Of a DNA stretch of 64,000 nucleotides, positions 48,298 through 60,000 are shown in pieces. Position 1 is the stretch's first letter; the number at the start of each line of letters is the position of its first letter. The notes under the pieces are model-generated. The model worked only from the letters and a program-made list of their open reading frames with translations, did not search any database and was not told the origin of the DNA. The DNA is from Dactylonectria macrodidyma (lineage: Eukaryota; Ascomycota; Sordariomycetes; Hypocreales; Nectriaceae). The stretch covers positions 1,240,001 to 1,304,000 of the forward strand of contig JAGMUV010000009.1 in assembly GCA_020744425.1 (NCBI GenBank), written 5' to 3'. Both the position numbers and the translations under genes were made by a program.

Positions 48298-50707
48298 ATG
48301 GCCAAACCAAAAGCCGTCTCGTCGTCGGCGTCCCCGTCGCCCTCGGCAGCTTCGACGTCGCGGCGATCGGGCCGCGCCTGCAAAGCCAGGTCGTTGGCGT
48401 GCCGCGAGTGTCGCGACCGCAAGATCCGCTGCGACGGCGGTCGCCCCGCTTGCGACTCGTGCTGCCGCCGCGGCTTGAGCGCCGGCCAGTGCGTGTATCC
48501 CGAGATCGAGCACGAAGGTTCCATTGCCTCGTCCCGTAGGTAAGTAGTCGTGTTGTCAGGGAAGCTTTGCCTGTCGGAGATGTGTAAGTGGGCGAGGGAA
48601 TGCGAAGGCGCTGACTTTGAACTCACAGCTATATCCGCGTGCTGCAGAAGCGTGTCCAAGAGCTTGAAGCCAAGGAGCAGCAGCTGGTAGGTTGATATGT
48701 CTTGTTCAACAATGTTTTGTTGCTTATCGTTTTGCCTAGACACTTGCAGCCCGCAATCAACATGTGTTGGCCGGGTCGTCGCCCTCACAAGATGACGCCT
48801 GGTCTAAACCCTTTGGATCCCCAGGGCCTGCTGCTCTGCAATCAAAGCCCACCACAGTAGCAGACCATGCTATCTCAGCCATTCAATCAACGGAAGTCCA
48901 TGCCTTTGCTAGCGGGAGTGGCTCGCTGCCGATGTCCCACGACTGCTACGGCCAGCAGCCGGCTCAGATGGGAACCAGCCCGCCCTTGACCGACGACCTG
49001 GAGGACGTGTCCCCGATCAAGTCATCCTTTGGCTCGTACTCGACCAACGTCAAGGCCGCCCTGATGCTGGAGAAGATTGCGCTACCGCCGCCGGAGCTGA
49101 TGGACGACCTGCTGGCTGAGTACTTTGACCTGGACTGGATCACCATGCCCGTTGTCCATCGACAGTCGTTCGTTCAGCGATATCACCGCCTGATTGCCGT
49201 CGCCAACTCGCGATACCGCCGCGACATTCCCCTCGCTGAGGCCACGGAGCTCGCGACGACTTTTTGCCTGCTGCTGGGGATGCTCGCCGTCGGCCAGCTC
49301 TCGAAGCCGGGTCATGGAAGCCCTGTCACGACGACCGAGACCCTTGCTGCCACCGAGTTCCACGAGCAGGCGAGGGCGCTGCTCTTCGCCGACCTCATCA
49401 CGACACCGTCTCTGCCCGTTGTCCAGGCCCTGGTTGTTCACGCCCGCTTCCTCCGACGAAGCGGCTCGCTCCAGGAGAGCTGGGTCATGGCCGGCCTCGC
49501 GCACCGGCTCGCCGAGGGGCTTTTGCTCCATATCGATCTCCCCGTCAAGTCGCTGGCGGAGCGCGAGGAGCGGAGAAGGACGTGGTGTTCTTGTGTGCTC
49601 CTGATCCGGTGAGAATATCATCGTTGTTGTAGTGTACCTGACCCCCTTCGCTGACGGGTTGATTCTAGTATGCAAAGCGTGGCTCATGGCGGACAGTCGA
49701 CTACCACCAGTCCCAGTTTCGGAACTCTGCCCGCGGAAGTCGACGACGAGCAACTAGAAACTGTCCTCGACTTGGACAGACACCAATCGCCGGAAACTCC
49801 TTCGTGGATATCCTTTTTCTTCCACACGCTGAAACTCTCCGACGCCGTGCTCCAGCCGATCCAGCAAATCTACTTTGACAAACAGACCCAGGAAAAGGAG
49901 GCTTCAATTGCCGACATCCTCAGCACAACGCTGCGACTCGACGAGACGCTCCAGGACTGGCACGCCTCACTACCCAGCCACCTGCTGGTCGACCCGACAT
50001 GTCCCCAGAAACAGCTGGGCCAGCGACGCCAGGCTCTACTCATGCACATGAGATACCTGGAGACAAAGGCACTCCTATCTCGGGCAACGATCATGAAGCT
50101 TGCCCAGAGACAACCCACAAAGACGTTCACGGCCATGTCCAAGTCCCTCGTTGGGGGGATTATCGAAGGCTGCTATGTTGCGAGCACCGAGCTGATGGAT
50201 CTTCTGTGTTGTGAGCGAGAGCTCGTGATGCTCGCCGGAATCCCCAGCAGCCAGATTGTCATCTGTGAGTATTTTCGTTTCACCTAGGAAACCGACTTCC
50301 AAAACTAAACTTTCATAGCCCTCTGCGTTGCTGGAATGACGCTCAACATGCTCCTCAAAATGCCCACCTTCAGCGACCTCATCCGGAACCCAGCGACGTA
50401 CGCCGACGAAACCCGGCGATGCCTATCGCTCTCCAAACAGTTCTACATCTGTCGCCACCAACAGGCTGAGAAGTACATCCAGGTCTTCGAGGCGGCGGTG
50501 CAGCCTCGGCTTGCAGCGTCTCCTGGCCTGGTGGATCCGGCCCTAGAGGCCAAGATTCTGCCCGCTCTGTCCGGCGAGCCAACCAAGAACGCCTCGGAGA
50601 CAGGCGGATTGGAGATGTCGATGCTGGATGCCTGGTATCTGGGACGACCCGAGTTGTTGGCGAGCATCGGAGGTTTCTCCATTAGTGAGATTGTCTCTCT
50701 GTGGTAG
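48298..50707 (+). CDS. Zn2Cys6 transcription factor (third in window)
   Basis: A predicted 717-residue regulator in five exons (48298-48539, 48629-48686, 48740-49608, 49669-50264, 50319-50707). The zinc cluster is complete in exon 1: C35-RE-C38-RDRKIR-C45-DGGRPA-C52-DS-C55...C65. Exon 2 gives a short coiled coil YIRVLQKRVQELEAKEQQL. The fungal-specific regulatory domain follows, with LLAEYFDLDWITMPVVHRQSF, the family's FHxxxPIxHxxxF-like entry, and HRLAEGLLLHIDLP before ERRRTWCSCVLLIR. The ATG at 48298 is the first in frame. Nearby genes (dynamin-like, phosphate transporter) do not suggest a pathway. Confidence 0.9.
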
Positions 50708-51517
50708 TTTGCGACCTAGCTATCCCGGACACCAACCATCATATCCCTAAACCCAAAGCGAACCCTACGGAACATTGAAAAAACCGGAACCCAACACGAA
50801 GAGTTTGGCCGCGCCTGTGATTCACTGGCTGCCTCTTAATCAAATTTGCGAGTTCGCATGAAACACCGAGGCGAAGCCAGGCCGCTCGGACGGCCAACTG
50901 CATAATGGAACCAACACAACCGAGACTGCACATCATTAGGCACCTGAGGCCGACCGTTTATCCCTATCAATTGCCAATCAATACTCGCGAATCCGTTTTG
51001 AGGCTGACGGGCAATTCTACTCATGGTCGTCCATCGGCCTGTGACACACGGGGGGCCTCTCCCAAATGGGATATGATGGGCCTCCAACATGAGATCTCGC
51101 CCTGCTTCCATACCGCTCCTCCACTGGATGTGCCCAGCCAGAAAAGGGAAAAGAGAGAACAATTCAAGTGGAAAAAGGCACTGCTGTTGTCGAAGGTTGG
51201 TTGGATCCGCCCGACATTGCCTGCGCAAGCATGGTCTGTATTCTGACTAGTCGCTGTTGGCCGCTGTACGACGAGGCTTCTTTCACTTTCTAGCCCTTCA
51301 CTTTCGTCGGAAGCATCGAAGGATGTTTGTTTCTGGGAGCCTGGGTTGCACCACAAGTGCAATGGCTCGCTTGGTATAAAACCGTCGACATCTCGCCATG
51401 CAACTCTCACATCGCTTTCATCTATTTCTATCTTACGCTAGCTGAACAATCTCAAAATATCACGAATTCTTCAGACTACTGGTTTTTGGTAGCGAACAGA
51501 ACTTGTTATTCATCAAC
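50708..51517. other. Intergenic between regulator and dynamin-like gene
   Basis: No gene or repeat recognised. Frames here are short and overlapping. Confidence 0.5.
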
Positions 51518-53932
51518 ATGACCGTTGCACACTCATCAAAGTCTGGCGCGGGACTCGGAAATCGGGCCCTGCTGGACAAGATGGACAAGCTGCGAGAGCT
51601 TGGCATCCAGGAGATGGTTCCTCTTCCGCAGGTATGATCCCTCACTTCTATTTGTCCCTCAACTTTTCTTGAAGTCCATTTTCAAGACTAACATCCTCTT
51701 AGATGGTTGTCGTTGGAGATCAGAGTGCCGGGAAGTCGAGTGTGTTGGAGTCACTCACTGGCTTCCACTTCCCTCGCAACGTCACCCTCTGCACCCGCCA
51801 CGCAACTGAGATCATCTGCCGCCGCGAGGAATCTGAAAGCATTGTCGTCTCCATTCAACCCGTCGATGCCGACGTGACCAAGGCCAAAAACTTCCGGCGA
51901 CAGGCATCCAACCTGGATGCCCCCGAGTTTGCGAAGATCTTTAGCGATGTGAGTCCCAAGATGCCCCTTATCCTGTTAAAAACATCTCTAATAACGTTTG
52001 AACAGGCAGCCGAAGTCATGGGGATCAAGTCCGGTGCCAACGGCACTGGTTCGGCGTTTAGCCGAGATATCCTGCGTGTCGAAATCAGTGGTCCAAACGA
52101 GGACCACCTTACTGTCATCGACGTCCCAGGAATGTTTGAAAACGAGACTCCGGGCCTGACAACCAAGAATGACATCAATCTCGTCAAGGACATGGTCAGG
52201 AAATATATCAACGAATCTCGCACCATCATCCTGGCTGTTGTTCCTTGCAACGGGGACATTGCCAACCAGAAGATCCTGACACTCGCCAAGGATGCGGACC
52301 CTGAGGGCAAGCGAACCTTGGGAGTCCTCACCAAGCCTGATCTTGCGGTCGAGAACGCCACCAAGGAACAAGTCATCGACTTGGTTCTAGGTAGACGCCG
52401 CGATCTTCAGCTTGGCTACTGCGTCGTCAAGAACCGTGGCGCGGACGACACATCATCCAGCTCTGGGCAACGCGACTGTGAAGAGAAGTCATTCTTTCAG
52501 CAGTCACCTTGGACTAGGCTTCCTGTCGACAAGCTTGGAATCCCCGCCCTCAAGTTTCGCATTCAGCAACTCCTCATGAACCGCACCAAGAGCGAGTTCC
52601 CCAAGGTCCGAGCCGAGCTCACAGGCAAACTCAAGAACAAGGAGTCGGACCTCCAAAGCATGGGGCGGTCGCGGTGCACGCCTGATCAGCAGCGCATCTT
52701 CATCGGCGAGGTGGCTAGCAAGTTCGCTCGTATCAAGGATCAAGGCCTGGAAGCATACTACACTAGGAACAAGATCTTTTCCACCAATCCGGACCTGAAG
52801 CTCATCACTCGTATTCGGGAGATTAACGAGAGATTTTCAGATGTTGTCTATGAAAAGGGCCACACCCGAGTCTTCGCTCCCGATGGTGGCAAGACGGTCG
52901 AAGAAGATAATTTTCCCCTTGGGGATGATGATTCCTATGAGGATGATGAACCCGTTGGTGAGGATGATGAGATAGTCTCATATCATGTTGATGAAGACGT
53001 TGACCGAGACGATCTTTATGACAACACGGCGAATTTCAAAATCCCTCTGATTGGAGAAGAGGACTTGGGCGGTCTTCTCGCTGAGCCGTATCGTTGCTCC
53101 ATTCCTTCTAAAGAGGACATTCTCTTGTACATCGAACATGAGTACATGACCTCTCGAGGTGACGAACTGGGCACTGTAAGTCTACCGTTGCCTCAACTCA
53201 CAATGCATCATACATACTGACCGATATCCACAGTTTAGCGGTGAGATGCTTCCAACCACTTTTAAGGAGCAGTCCAAGAAGTGGTCCCCCATGGCTCGTG
53301 CCCACGTCTCCAACGCCATCTTGATTGTCCACGACTTCATCTGCACCGTCCTGAACGAGTGTTGCCCGGAGCCTGACGTGCACGATGCGTTGTGGGCCTT
53401 TCTTCTCGAGGACCTCCAGAAGAGATACCAGCGCGCCATGGACCACGCCGAGTTCCTTCTTGACGTTGAGTTCCAGGGCACCTCGATGACCTACAGCCCT
53501 GCCTTTTGGGACAAGAGGGACAAGACTAAGCGTGCCCGTAACGAACGCAAGACTTCGCAGACTTTGGCGCGAGTTCCCGTTGAACCAAGAGTAACTCCTA
53601 CCCACGCACTGAAGAAACTTCTGGCTGTGGCCTTGGAACCCGGCGACCCCGTCAAGGCGACGAGGCAGGATATCCACGATGTTCTCGTCTCCTACTATGA
53701 CATTGCGCGCAGCCGCTTTGTCGACGTGCTTTGCCAGCAAGTCATCCACCACTACCTGCTACACGCTCCCAATAGTCCTCTAAACGTTCTTTCGGACACT
53801 GTCGTCCTCCAGATGTCGGACGACCAGCTGGACACTATTGCCGGCGAAGACATGATCTCGCGCGAGCGCCGCAAGAAGCTGACGACGGATATTGAGAACC
53901 TTAGACAGGCGCTCAAGATTCTTCGCGCCTAG
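51518..53932 (+). CDS. Dynamin-family GTPase (fungal Mx/Vps1-like group)
   Basis: A predicted 742-residue GTPase in four exons (51518-51631, 51703-51948, 52006-53175, 53234-53932). The G1 motif GDQSAGKSS lies at residues 43-51, TLCTRHATEI is the switch-I region, DVPG is G3 and TKPD is G4. The middle region and C-terminal effector-like helices (FVDVLCQQVIHHYLLH) complete the fold. A strongly acidic insert, rich in Asp/Glu (DDDSYEDDEPVGEDDE), interrupts the stalk around 52910-53030. The second intron (51949-52005) is 57 bp with no stop; reading through it would add 19 residues, so an alternative isoform is possible. Role: membrane fission/remodelling by family; the precise organelle is unknown. 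Confidence 0.9.
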
Positions 53933-54589
53933 GGTTCTACTCGACACTTTGGGATACCTTGCTGTTTTTGATATTTTGCATTTTTGTTGTATTGGCGGAC
54001 AAGTCGAGTAATGCGCGGAGGTGGAACGAACGCCATTGTGTTTGCTTGAGCAAGGGACTATTGAATGATAATGAAACCGACGGTTGGCGCTTGGATGAAT
54101 ATTTTGCTTTCCCAGTTTTCGATACCAACCTTGATTTCCGCTTTGCGAATTCACGAGCGTAGATACCAAACATGTATGAATTTTGTACACTTCGTAGATA
54201 TTCGTCTGGCAATGCGATTAACAATGTCGACACTCTCCACTTCATAAATATATACAACGGTGAACCAGTGCATCAAGATGTCGCTCGAAATTTACAAAGC
54301 GGACATTGTCTCGTCTCTTGTCATCTCATTTGTACTCGTACATGTACAGCCAGCTTGTCTGGACATCCGCCGCTCACCCAACCGCCTGAGGGAGATGGGC
54401 ATCCCTTTTGATACTGCCGCTTCCTATGCAAACACCAAAATGCAAATCTAAAGGTATCATTGTCTAAATGCAAATGTGTCCCAGTACCAATTTCCATCAA
54501 CGCCTCAAATAATGCAGAAAATGTATGGCTTAGCCACAATGTCGAACAATGCCGAAGAAATGTATCCGACGAAAGAAAGTGGATGGGGC
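53933..54589. other. Convergent intergenic region
   Basis: 3' ends of the dynamin-like and phosphate-transporter genes face each other. AT-rich, no gene. Confidence 0.6.
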
Positions 54590-57052
54590 TTATTTGGACA
54601 GTAACATGCCCACATCCTGCAGCTGAACCGCGTTCAGCAAGGGAGGAGGCCCTCCTCTATCAACTCTACCCCATCCAGCTCCCCAGCTTGGTGGCGGTAG
54701 TGGTGGACCGTGATTCTGAGACATCGGGGCGCCTACAGGGAAGATCTCGTCATCGGCCGTCGCTGAGCTTCGTGTGCTCAGGGCGATCTCATTCGTCCCT
54801 TCGCTGCTTGTCTTTGCCTTGTGATGCTTCCGCCAGAGGCGTGTCCTCCGTAGGCGCGAGTTCTCGGAGACGAGTTCGGGAGACGTCATGATACCGACAC
54901 GGTCCATCTTCCTCTTGGAGAAATTGCCTGCCTTTGATCGAGGATAGGAGAAACCGGCGGGCTGCCCGCCGTTGAACGGGTTCCACTTCCGCATCTTGGG
55001 GGATCCGAGGCTGATGCTGCCGTTGCAGCCGGCGTTGTAGCTAGTGCGAGGTTCACCGGAAATCTCCTCGAGAGTCATTCCCTTCGTTTCTGGAATGAGG
55101 AAAGAGGCCAACGTGCCGAAGAGCATGAAGAGTGCGAACAGCTGAATTAGCCGGTGAAGGTTTGGAGAGCAATTGGTGCCGTTGCATTCTTCGGTGGAGC
55201 CTTGGCGTATCAAGGGGATGCTGATGACTTGGGCGACGATGGCCCCGATCTTTCCCATGGCAGCAGATATACCATGACCAGTGGAGCGATATCGTGTGGG
55301 AAAGCATTCTCCTGGGATGATAAAAGTTGTGGTGTTCGGTCCAGCGTTGAAAAGGAACTGGCCGATGATGTAGAGGGCCAATAGAGCACCCTCGCTAAGG
55401 TGGTTATACGCAAAGCCCAAAATGCAAAAGAGAATGGTCAGCAGGAAAAAGCCAATCAACTGAAGTGGCTTGCGACCGATGGTGTCGATGGTGAAGACGG
55501 CAAACCAATAGCCCGGAATCGAACCAGCGCATGTCAAGATGATCATGCCCACAGCCTGGTTATGGAGTTTTTCATACATGGAGTCGCCACTGCCATAGCC
55601 AACTGCCTGTAGTACGATGGTGTTGTTCAAACCAAGGCCGTAAAAGGCGAGATCCTGGCATGAAACGTCAGCATCAGTAAGGAATTACCGTGTTGTGGGA
55701 CCTACGAGAAAGAACCAGGACAGGGTGGTTCCCATAAGCATCTTAAAGTTGGCCCACTGGCGGAAGAAAGACAAAAGATCGGTCCACGATGCCCGGGGAA
55801 CATTGAGAGACTGGGAGGCGACGGTCCTGCGTCGCTCTTGTTGCGACATCTCAAACTGACCCTTCGGCCTGCTTGACACGTATGCTTTAATGTCGGCATC
55901 GGCCTTTTCGACGTCGTGCTCGATGTCAAAGGTGTACCGGGGCGTCTCGGGAATGGTAATTCGGTAGTAAAGGGCTAGACAGGCCGGGATAGCGCCAACT
56001 CCGATGATGATGCGCCACGACCGATCCGCTGCTAGACGGCATTCGTAACCGCACTCGCCCTCGTTGGGGACATCGATGAACGCCTGCTTGAAAGCGACGT
56101 TTGTGATGAGGGCTACGACGGCTGCCGCGAGCTGTCCAAAGCCTTGCATGGAGAAGACTGCTGCCACCATAGCGCCACGCCACCTTGTGGGGGCGAATCT
56201 AGTAGGTTGAAGTCAGTATGAGGGAACCGCAACAATATACCATTTTCATGGGATCAGAGTGACATACTCAGACGTAATTACCGAAGATAAGGGGTAATCG
56301 CCGCCAATACCAATGCCCTATGCTGAATTAGTTTTGTGGCTCATCAGGGGCTGAGCAGTTTCCATACCATCATGATGCGCCAGAATATTAGTAGGCCTGT
56401 TGAACCCATAGAAGGACTTGATGAAACAAGAGCACAGCTTAGTGTTGCGAGGATGATGATGCCCAACTCGACACCGTACATGCGGCGCCGTCCAAACGCG
56501 CTATATGAGTCGTTAGCAAATGCATGTCTGCAAGCCAAGGCATGGTATATGGCTAGGATACTCACTCGGCGAGCCATCCAAACACCACCATGCCAATAAC
56601 GATTCCCGCACTAGTAGAAGCCTTGAAAGCCTGGTTGACAGGATCAGGTAGGTAACCGTCATTGCCGCCAAAACCGTTCTTGGGATCCTTGTCTCCCCAA
56701 AAGACTACGCCAATGAGGGCTGTGACGAGGTTGATGGCGAATATATCATAAGAGTCAAGGAAGAAACCCACGCCTGCAACTAATACGGCACGCACATCTG
56801 CAGTTCTGGTTAGTACATGACAAGACGATATGCTGGGCTAAGCATTGTTGGGTCAAGTATTCAGTATCACGTACGGTACATGCCAAAGGGGACCTTGTCG
56901 ATTTCGGACAAGGCTAGGCGGCGGCGCAGGTTTGGATCTGAGATATGAGAGTAGTCGTTCCAAAAGTTGTGAAAGGCATTATTGCCGCCGTAAGTACGCT
57001 CGTGGAGGGCAGGACTCGCCGGCGGCGGCAGCATATCGTCGATGTCGGGCAT
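54590..57052 (-). CDS. Phosphate:H+ symporter-like MFS transporter (Pho84 type) with long C-terminal tail
   Basis: A predicted 716-residue carrier in six exons (56875-57052, 56566-56797, 56368-56500, 56268-56317, 55706-56198, 54590-55654), one of them only 50 bp. Signature motifs: HVRAVLVAGVGFFLDSYDIFAINL after the first intron, GIGIGGDYPLSSVITSEFA (residues ~182-200, the phosphate-symporter signature), and GECFPTRYRSTGHGISAAMGKIGA. The usual family length is ~520-590. Here an extra ~130-residue tail, basic then Pro/Gly-rich (GPPLPPPSWGAGWG), follows IPETKGMTLEEISGEP. The tail is cytosolic by topology and could regulate turnover; it might also reflect a missed terminal intron. Confidence 0.9.
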
Positions 57053-60000
57053 GTTGGAAGTACTAGGGCGAGCGGGGAGCGTGGGAAGAGAGAACCGTGT
57101 ACCACGACATTAGTTTCCGAGCAGCCAAGGCGCCGTTTTTGTCGTCGATTTGGGTGGTAGGTGGATGATGAGGTTTGACTCCAGCGCCGTTAACACCATG
57201 GACACATTCAAATGAGCGTTGGCGGAAGGAGTCGCGGGTCTGGGTCCGTCAAAGCTGTGTGGATGATGAATGCTCGATTCGTCTGCTGGCTAGTGATCCT
57301 GGTCCTGGTCCTGGATGCTCCGGTTGGAGAGTTGTCGAGATGTAATTTTGCAGTAGTTGATGTCGTGGGCGAGAAAGCAAGCTGATGGGATTTGGTGGTG
57401 GGATTTCTTGGCGAGGTTGAGACCGAGTCGCGATGGTCAGTACTATGCGGCTTGATTCAGGACGTTTGACGTCGGGCGGGATGGAAGCGACTGGTAGCAG
57501 GCGCAAGCGGTTCCGAAGATGGCGTAGCAAGAAACGGCGACTGATGCGATGGTGGAAGAACGGTAAAATTGGTGGACGATCGGGAACAGAGGGTTTAAGA
57601 AAGGCGTTTGAGTTGTCCAAGGGCGGAAGACGAAGGCGAGATGGAGTCAAGCTAGAGACGAACGTCGAGCCTGAGGCGGAGACCGGTATGGGAGGGTGGA
57701 TGTACCAAGTCTAAGATGGGGGTGGGAATGCTGCTGGGTTGCTCTTAAGAGCGACGGGAGGATGGGATGGGTATAAACGAGAGGAACGAGGGTTATTGGA
57801 GGTACTAGGAGGAGGGGAGGGGGAGGGATGGACGCTGGACCCATGCAAGGCCGGGGTCTAACAGACGGGGAGAGAAGAGAGAGCACAAGCACGGAGTACG
57901 CAGTACAACGAGATGGTGGAGGACGACGACGAAATAGTGGGTGGAAGAGGAGGAAGAGAAGCGAGGAGGCTCGCACTGGAGCGTGCGAGGGCAGAGGGAG
58001 GAGAGAGCCCTGATGAGAGACCGGATTGGACGGCAGAGGAGCGATGAGAGAGATGACGGCTCGGTTGTTGGTCGCCAAAGTAGCCTCTCAAGCCTTCCCA
58101 CGGGGGACAGATGCGTGCAGTAAATAGTGTGTACTATTGATATGTACGAAGTAACTGCTGTGTGAGAGAGTGCGAAGAGTGTGAGAAGAGAGAAAGCGAA
58201 GCGTGTGAGAGGGTATTGCGAAAGCGTGTGAGAGGTGGGACAGACACAGTGGGAGCGGTTTTAGGAGGTCCGATTCTGGTCCAGGGCCCCACCAGTGAAC
58301 CAGGGTCAGCGGAGAAGCGTCGGTGGGCGGCCACTGAGGACCCAGTCGGAGCCACTGGAAGCCGAGGAAGAAGCCCACTAGAAAGAACCCACCTCCTGTA
58401 TTGGGCGTAGCTGCAGTAAGGATCGACTAGGGGAGGAGATACAGTTCTAGGAGTGGTCCAGTCGGAGCTGTTCAGTGGACGAGAGTCGAGGTAGGCAGTT
58501 CCAACTTGGGGGTCTTTCGCAGCGACCGCCATCATTACACATCATTACGGAAGGGAGACCAGGTACAGCGATACTGGCCTCCAAGCCTCCCACACGGGTT
58601 GTGATCATCGCGGGCGCAGACTGGACACTGGAACGAATGAGTCGAGAAATACCCAGTCCTAACCGGCGCCTCCTGCACGCTTCGCGAAGCCAGTTCGCGC
58701 ACTTCCCAAGCCATTTCAAGCCCTTTTCAAGCCCCTCCCGGGCCACCCAGGCTGCCCACCAAGAAGCTTACTGAGACCCCCAGTTGGCTGGGTTAGCATC
58801 CAGTGGGGTTAGCCTGTTAGCCCTGTTGACCCTGTTGACCCTGTTGGCCTGTTAGCCTCCCCGTCCCATGCCTGGAGAGCCAGGTGCCTTTCACTGACTT
58901 GGGGCGCTGGCTTGGGGAGGGAGAGACCCCGCTCACTAACGGGGCGATGGCGTTCTTCCAGGGAATGGAGAATGGACTTTATTTCCAACATGGAATCCCT
59001 CGGTCGCTGGGGTTCCAAATTGGCGTCTTTGCGCATCTGGACCCAGCATTTCTTTTCCCTGTGACCCAGCATCTAGATCTGCTCTGGACCAGATGCTTGC
59101 TTGATCGCTTGCTTGCTGACGAATGCTTTGCTGTTGCACTCGCACTCGCACACGCGCGGCCAAAGGAGACAAACTCACACGATGCCACACAGACGCGCAA
59201 CAACCACCACTTTTTGCGCGTCGAGCCAGGTTGCAAGTTGTGCTCATCTCGACCCAAACTCGGCCTCAGCTCCAACCTTCTGGGCATCGATTCGTCATCA
59301 ACCAACCATCCAACCATTCATTAGGCACAGGGCGTGCACTATACCCTTTCTAGGCGATGTTGCACTGGCGGCACAGCGTCCAGCTTTCACTCTCACCCTT
59401 TCCCATCCACCCTTTCTACGAAGTAGGTCATTCATTCAACCCTGCCCGCAGATGCACATGCTGCGACAGCCCCTCCCCTCCGTACCGCACCCGGGGCAGC
59501 TGCCTACTGGCTCTTCAAGTGGCCCGGAGCACTAAGACTCAGTGGAGCGCAACCAGTGGAGACGCTTCTCCGGCCTACGTACCTGTAGTTTTAGGGCGTA
59601 GTAAGCCTATCATGCGAAGCAGGTGCTGTAAGGTACGTATCGCAGGTACCCGTTTTGTCTTCCCGGGGGCTTCTTCGGCCTATTCTTTTTCTGTTGGGCT
59701 TCCAGAAGCCTGAAGCTTTGATTCCTCTCGTTCTTCCACCCAGGCTTCCATGCATCATCTCATCGGAGCACAAATCGTACACACACAACATCATCATCTA
59801 CAACCCGCATCCTTCCCACTGTTTCCACCCCCCCTCCATCGTTGACATCGCCCTGCCTATCTGGTTTACCTTTTGCCTTTCCTCGTCAGCTTGTTTGCCT
59901 CCCCCCGTACCGGCTTGTTTGGATCTGCCTGGTACCAGCGGCGAAAATGCAACCCCCCTGGCCCCATCCAGCCCAACGCCGATTTTTCTCCATCCATCGA

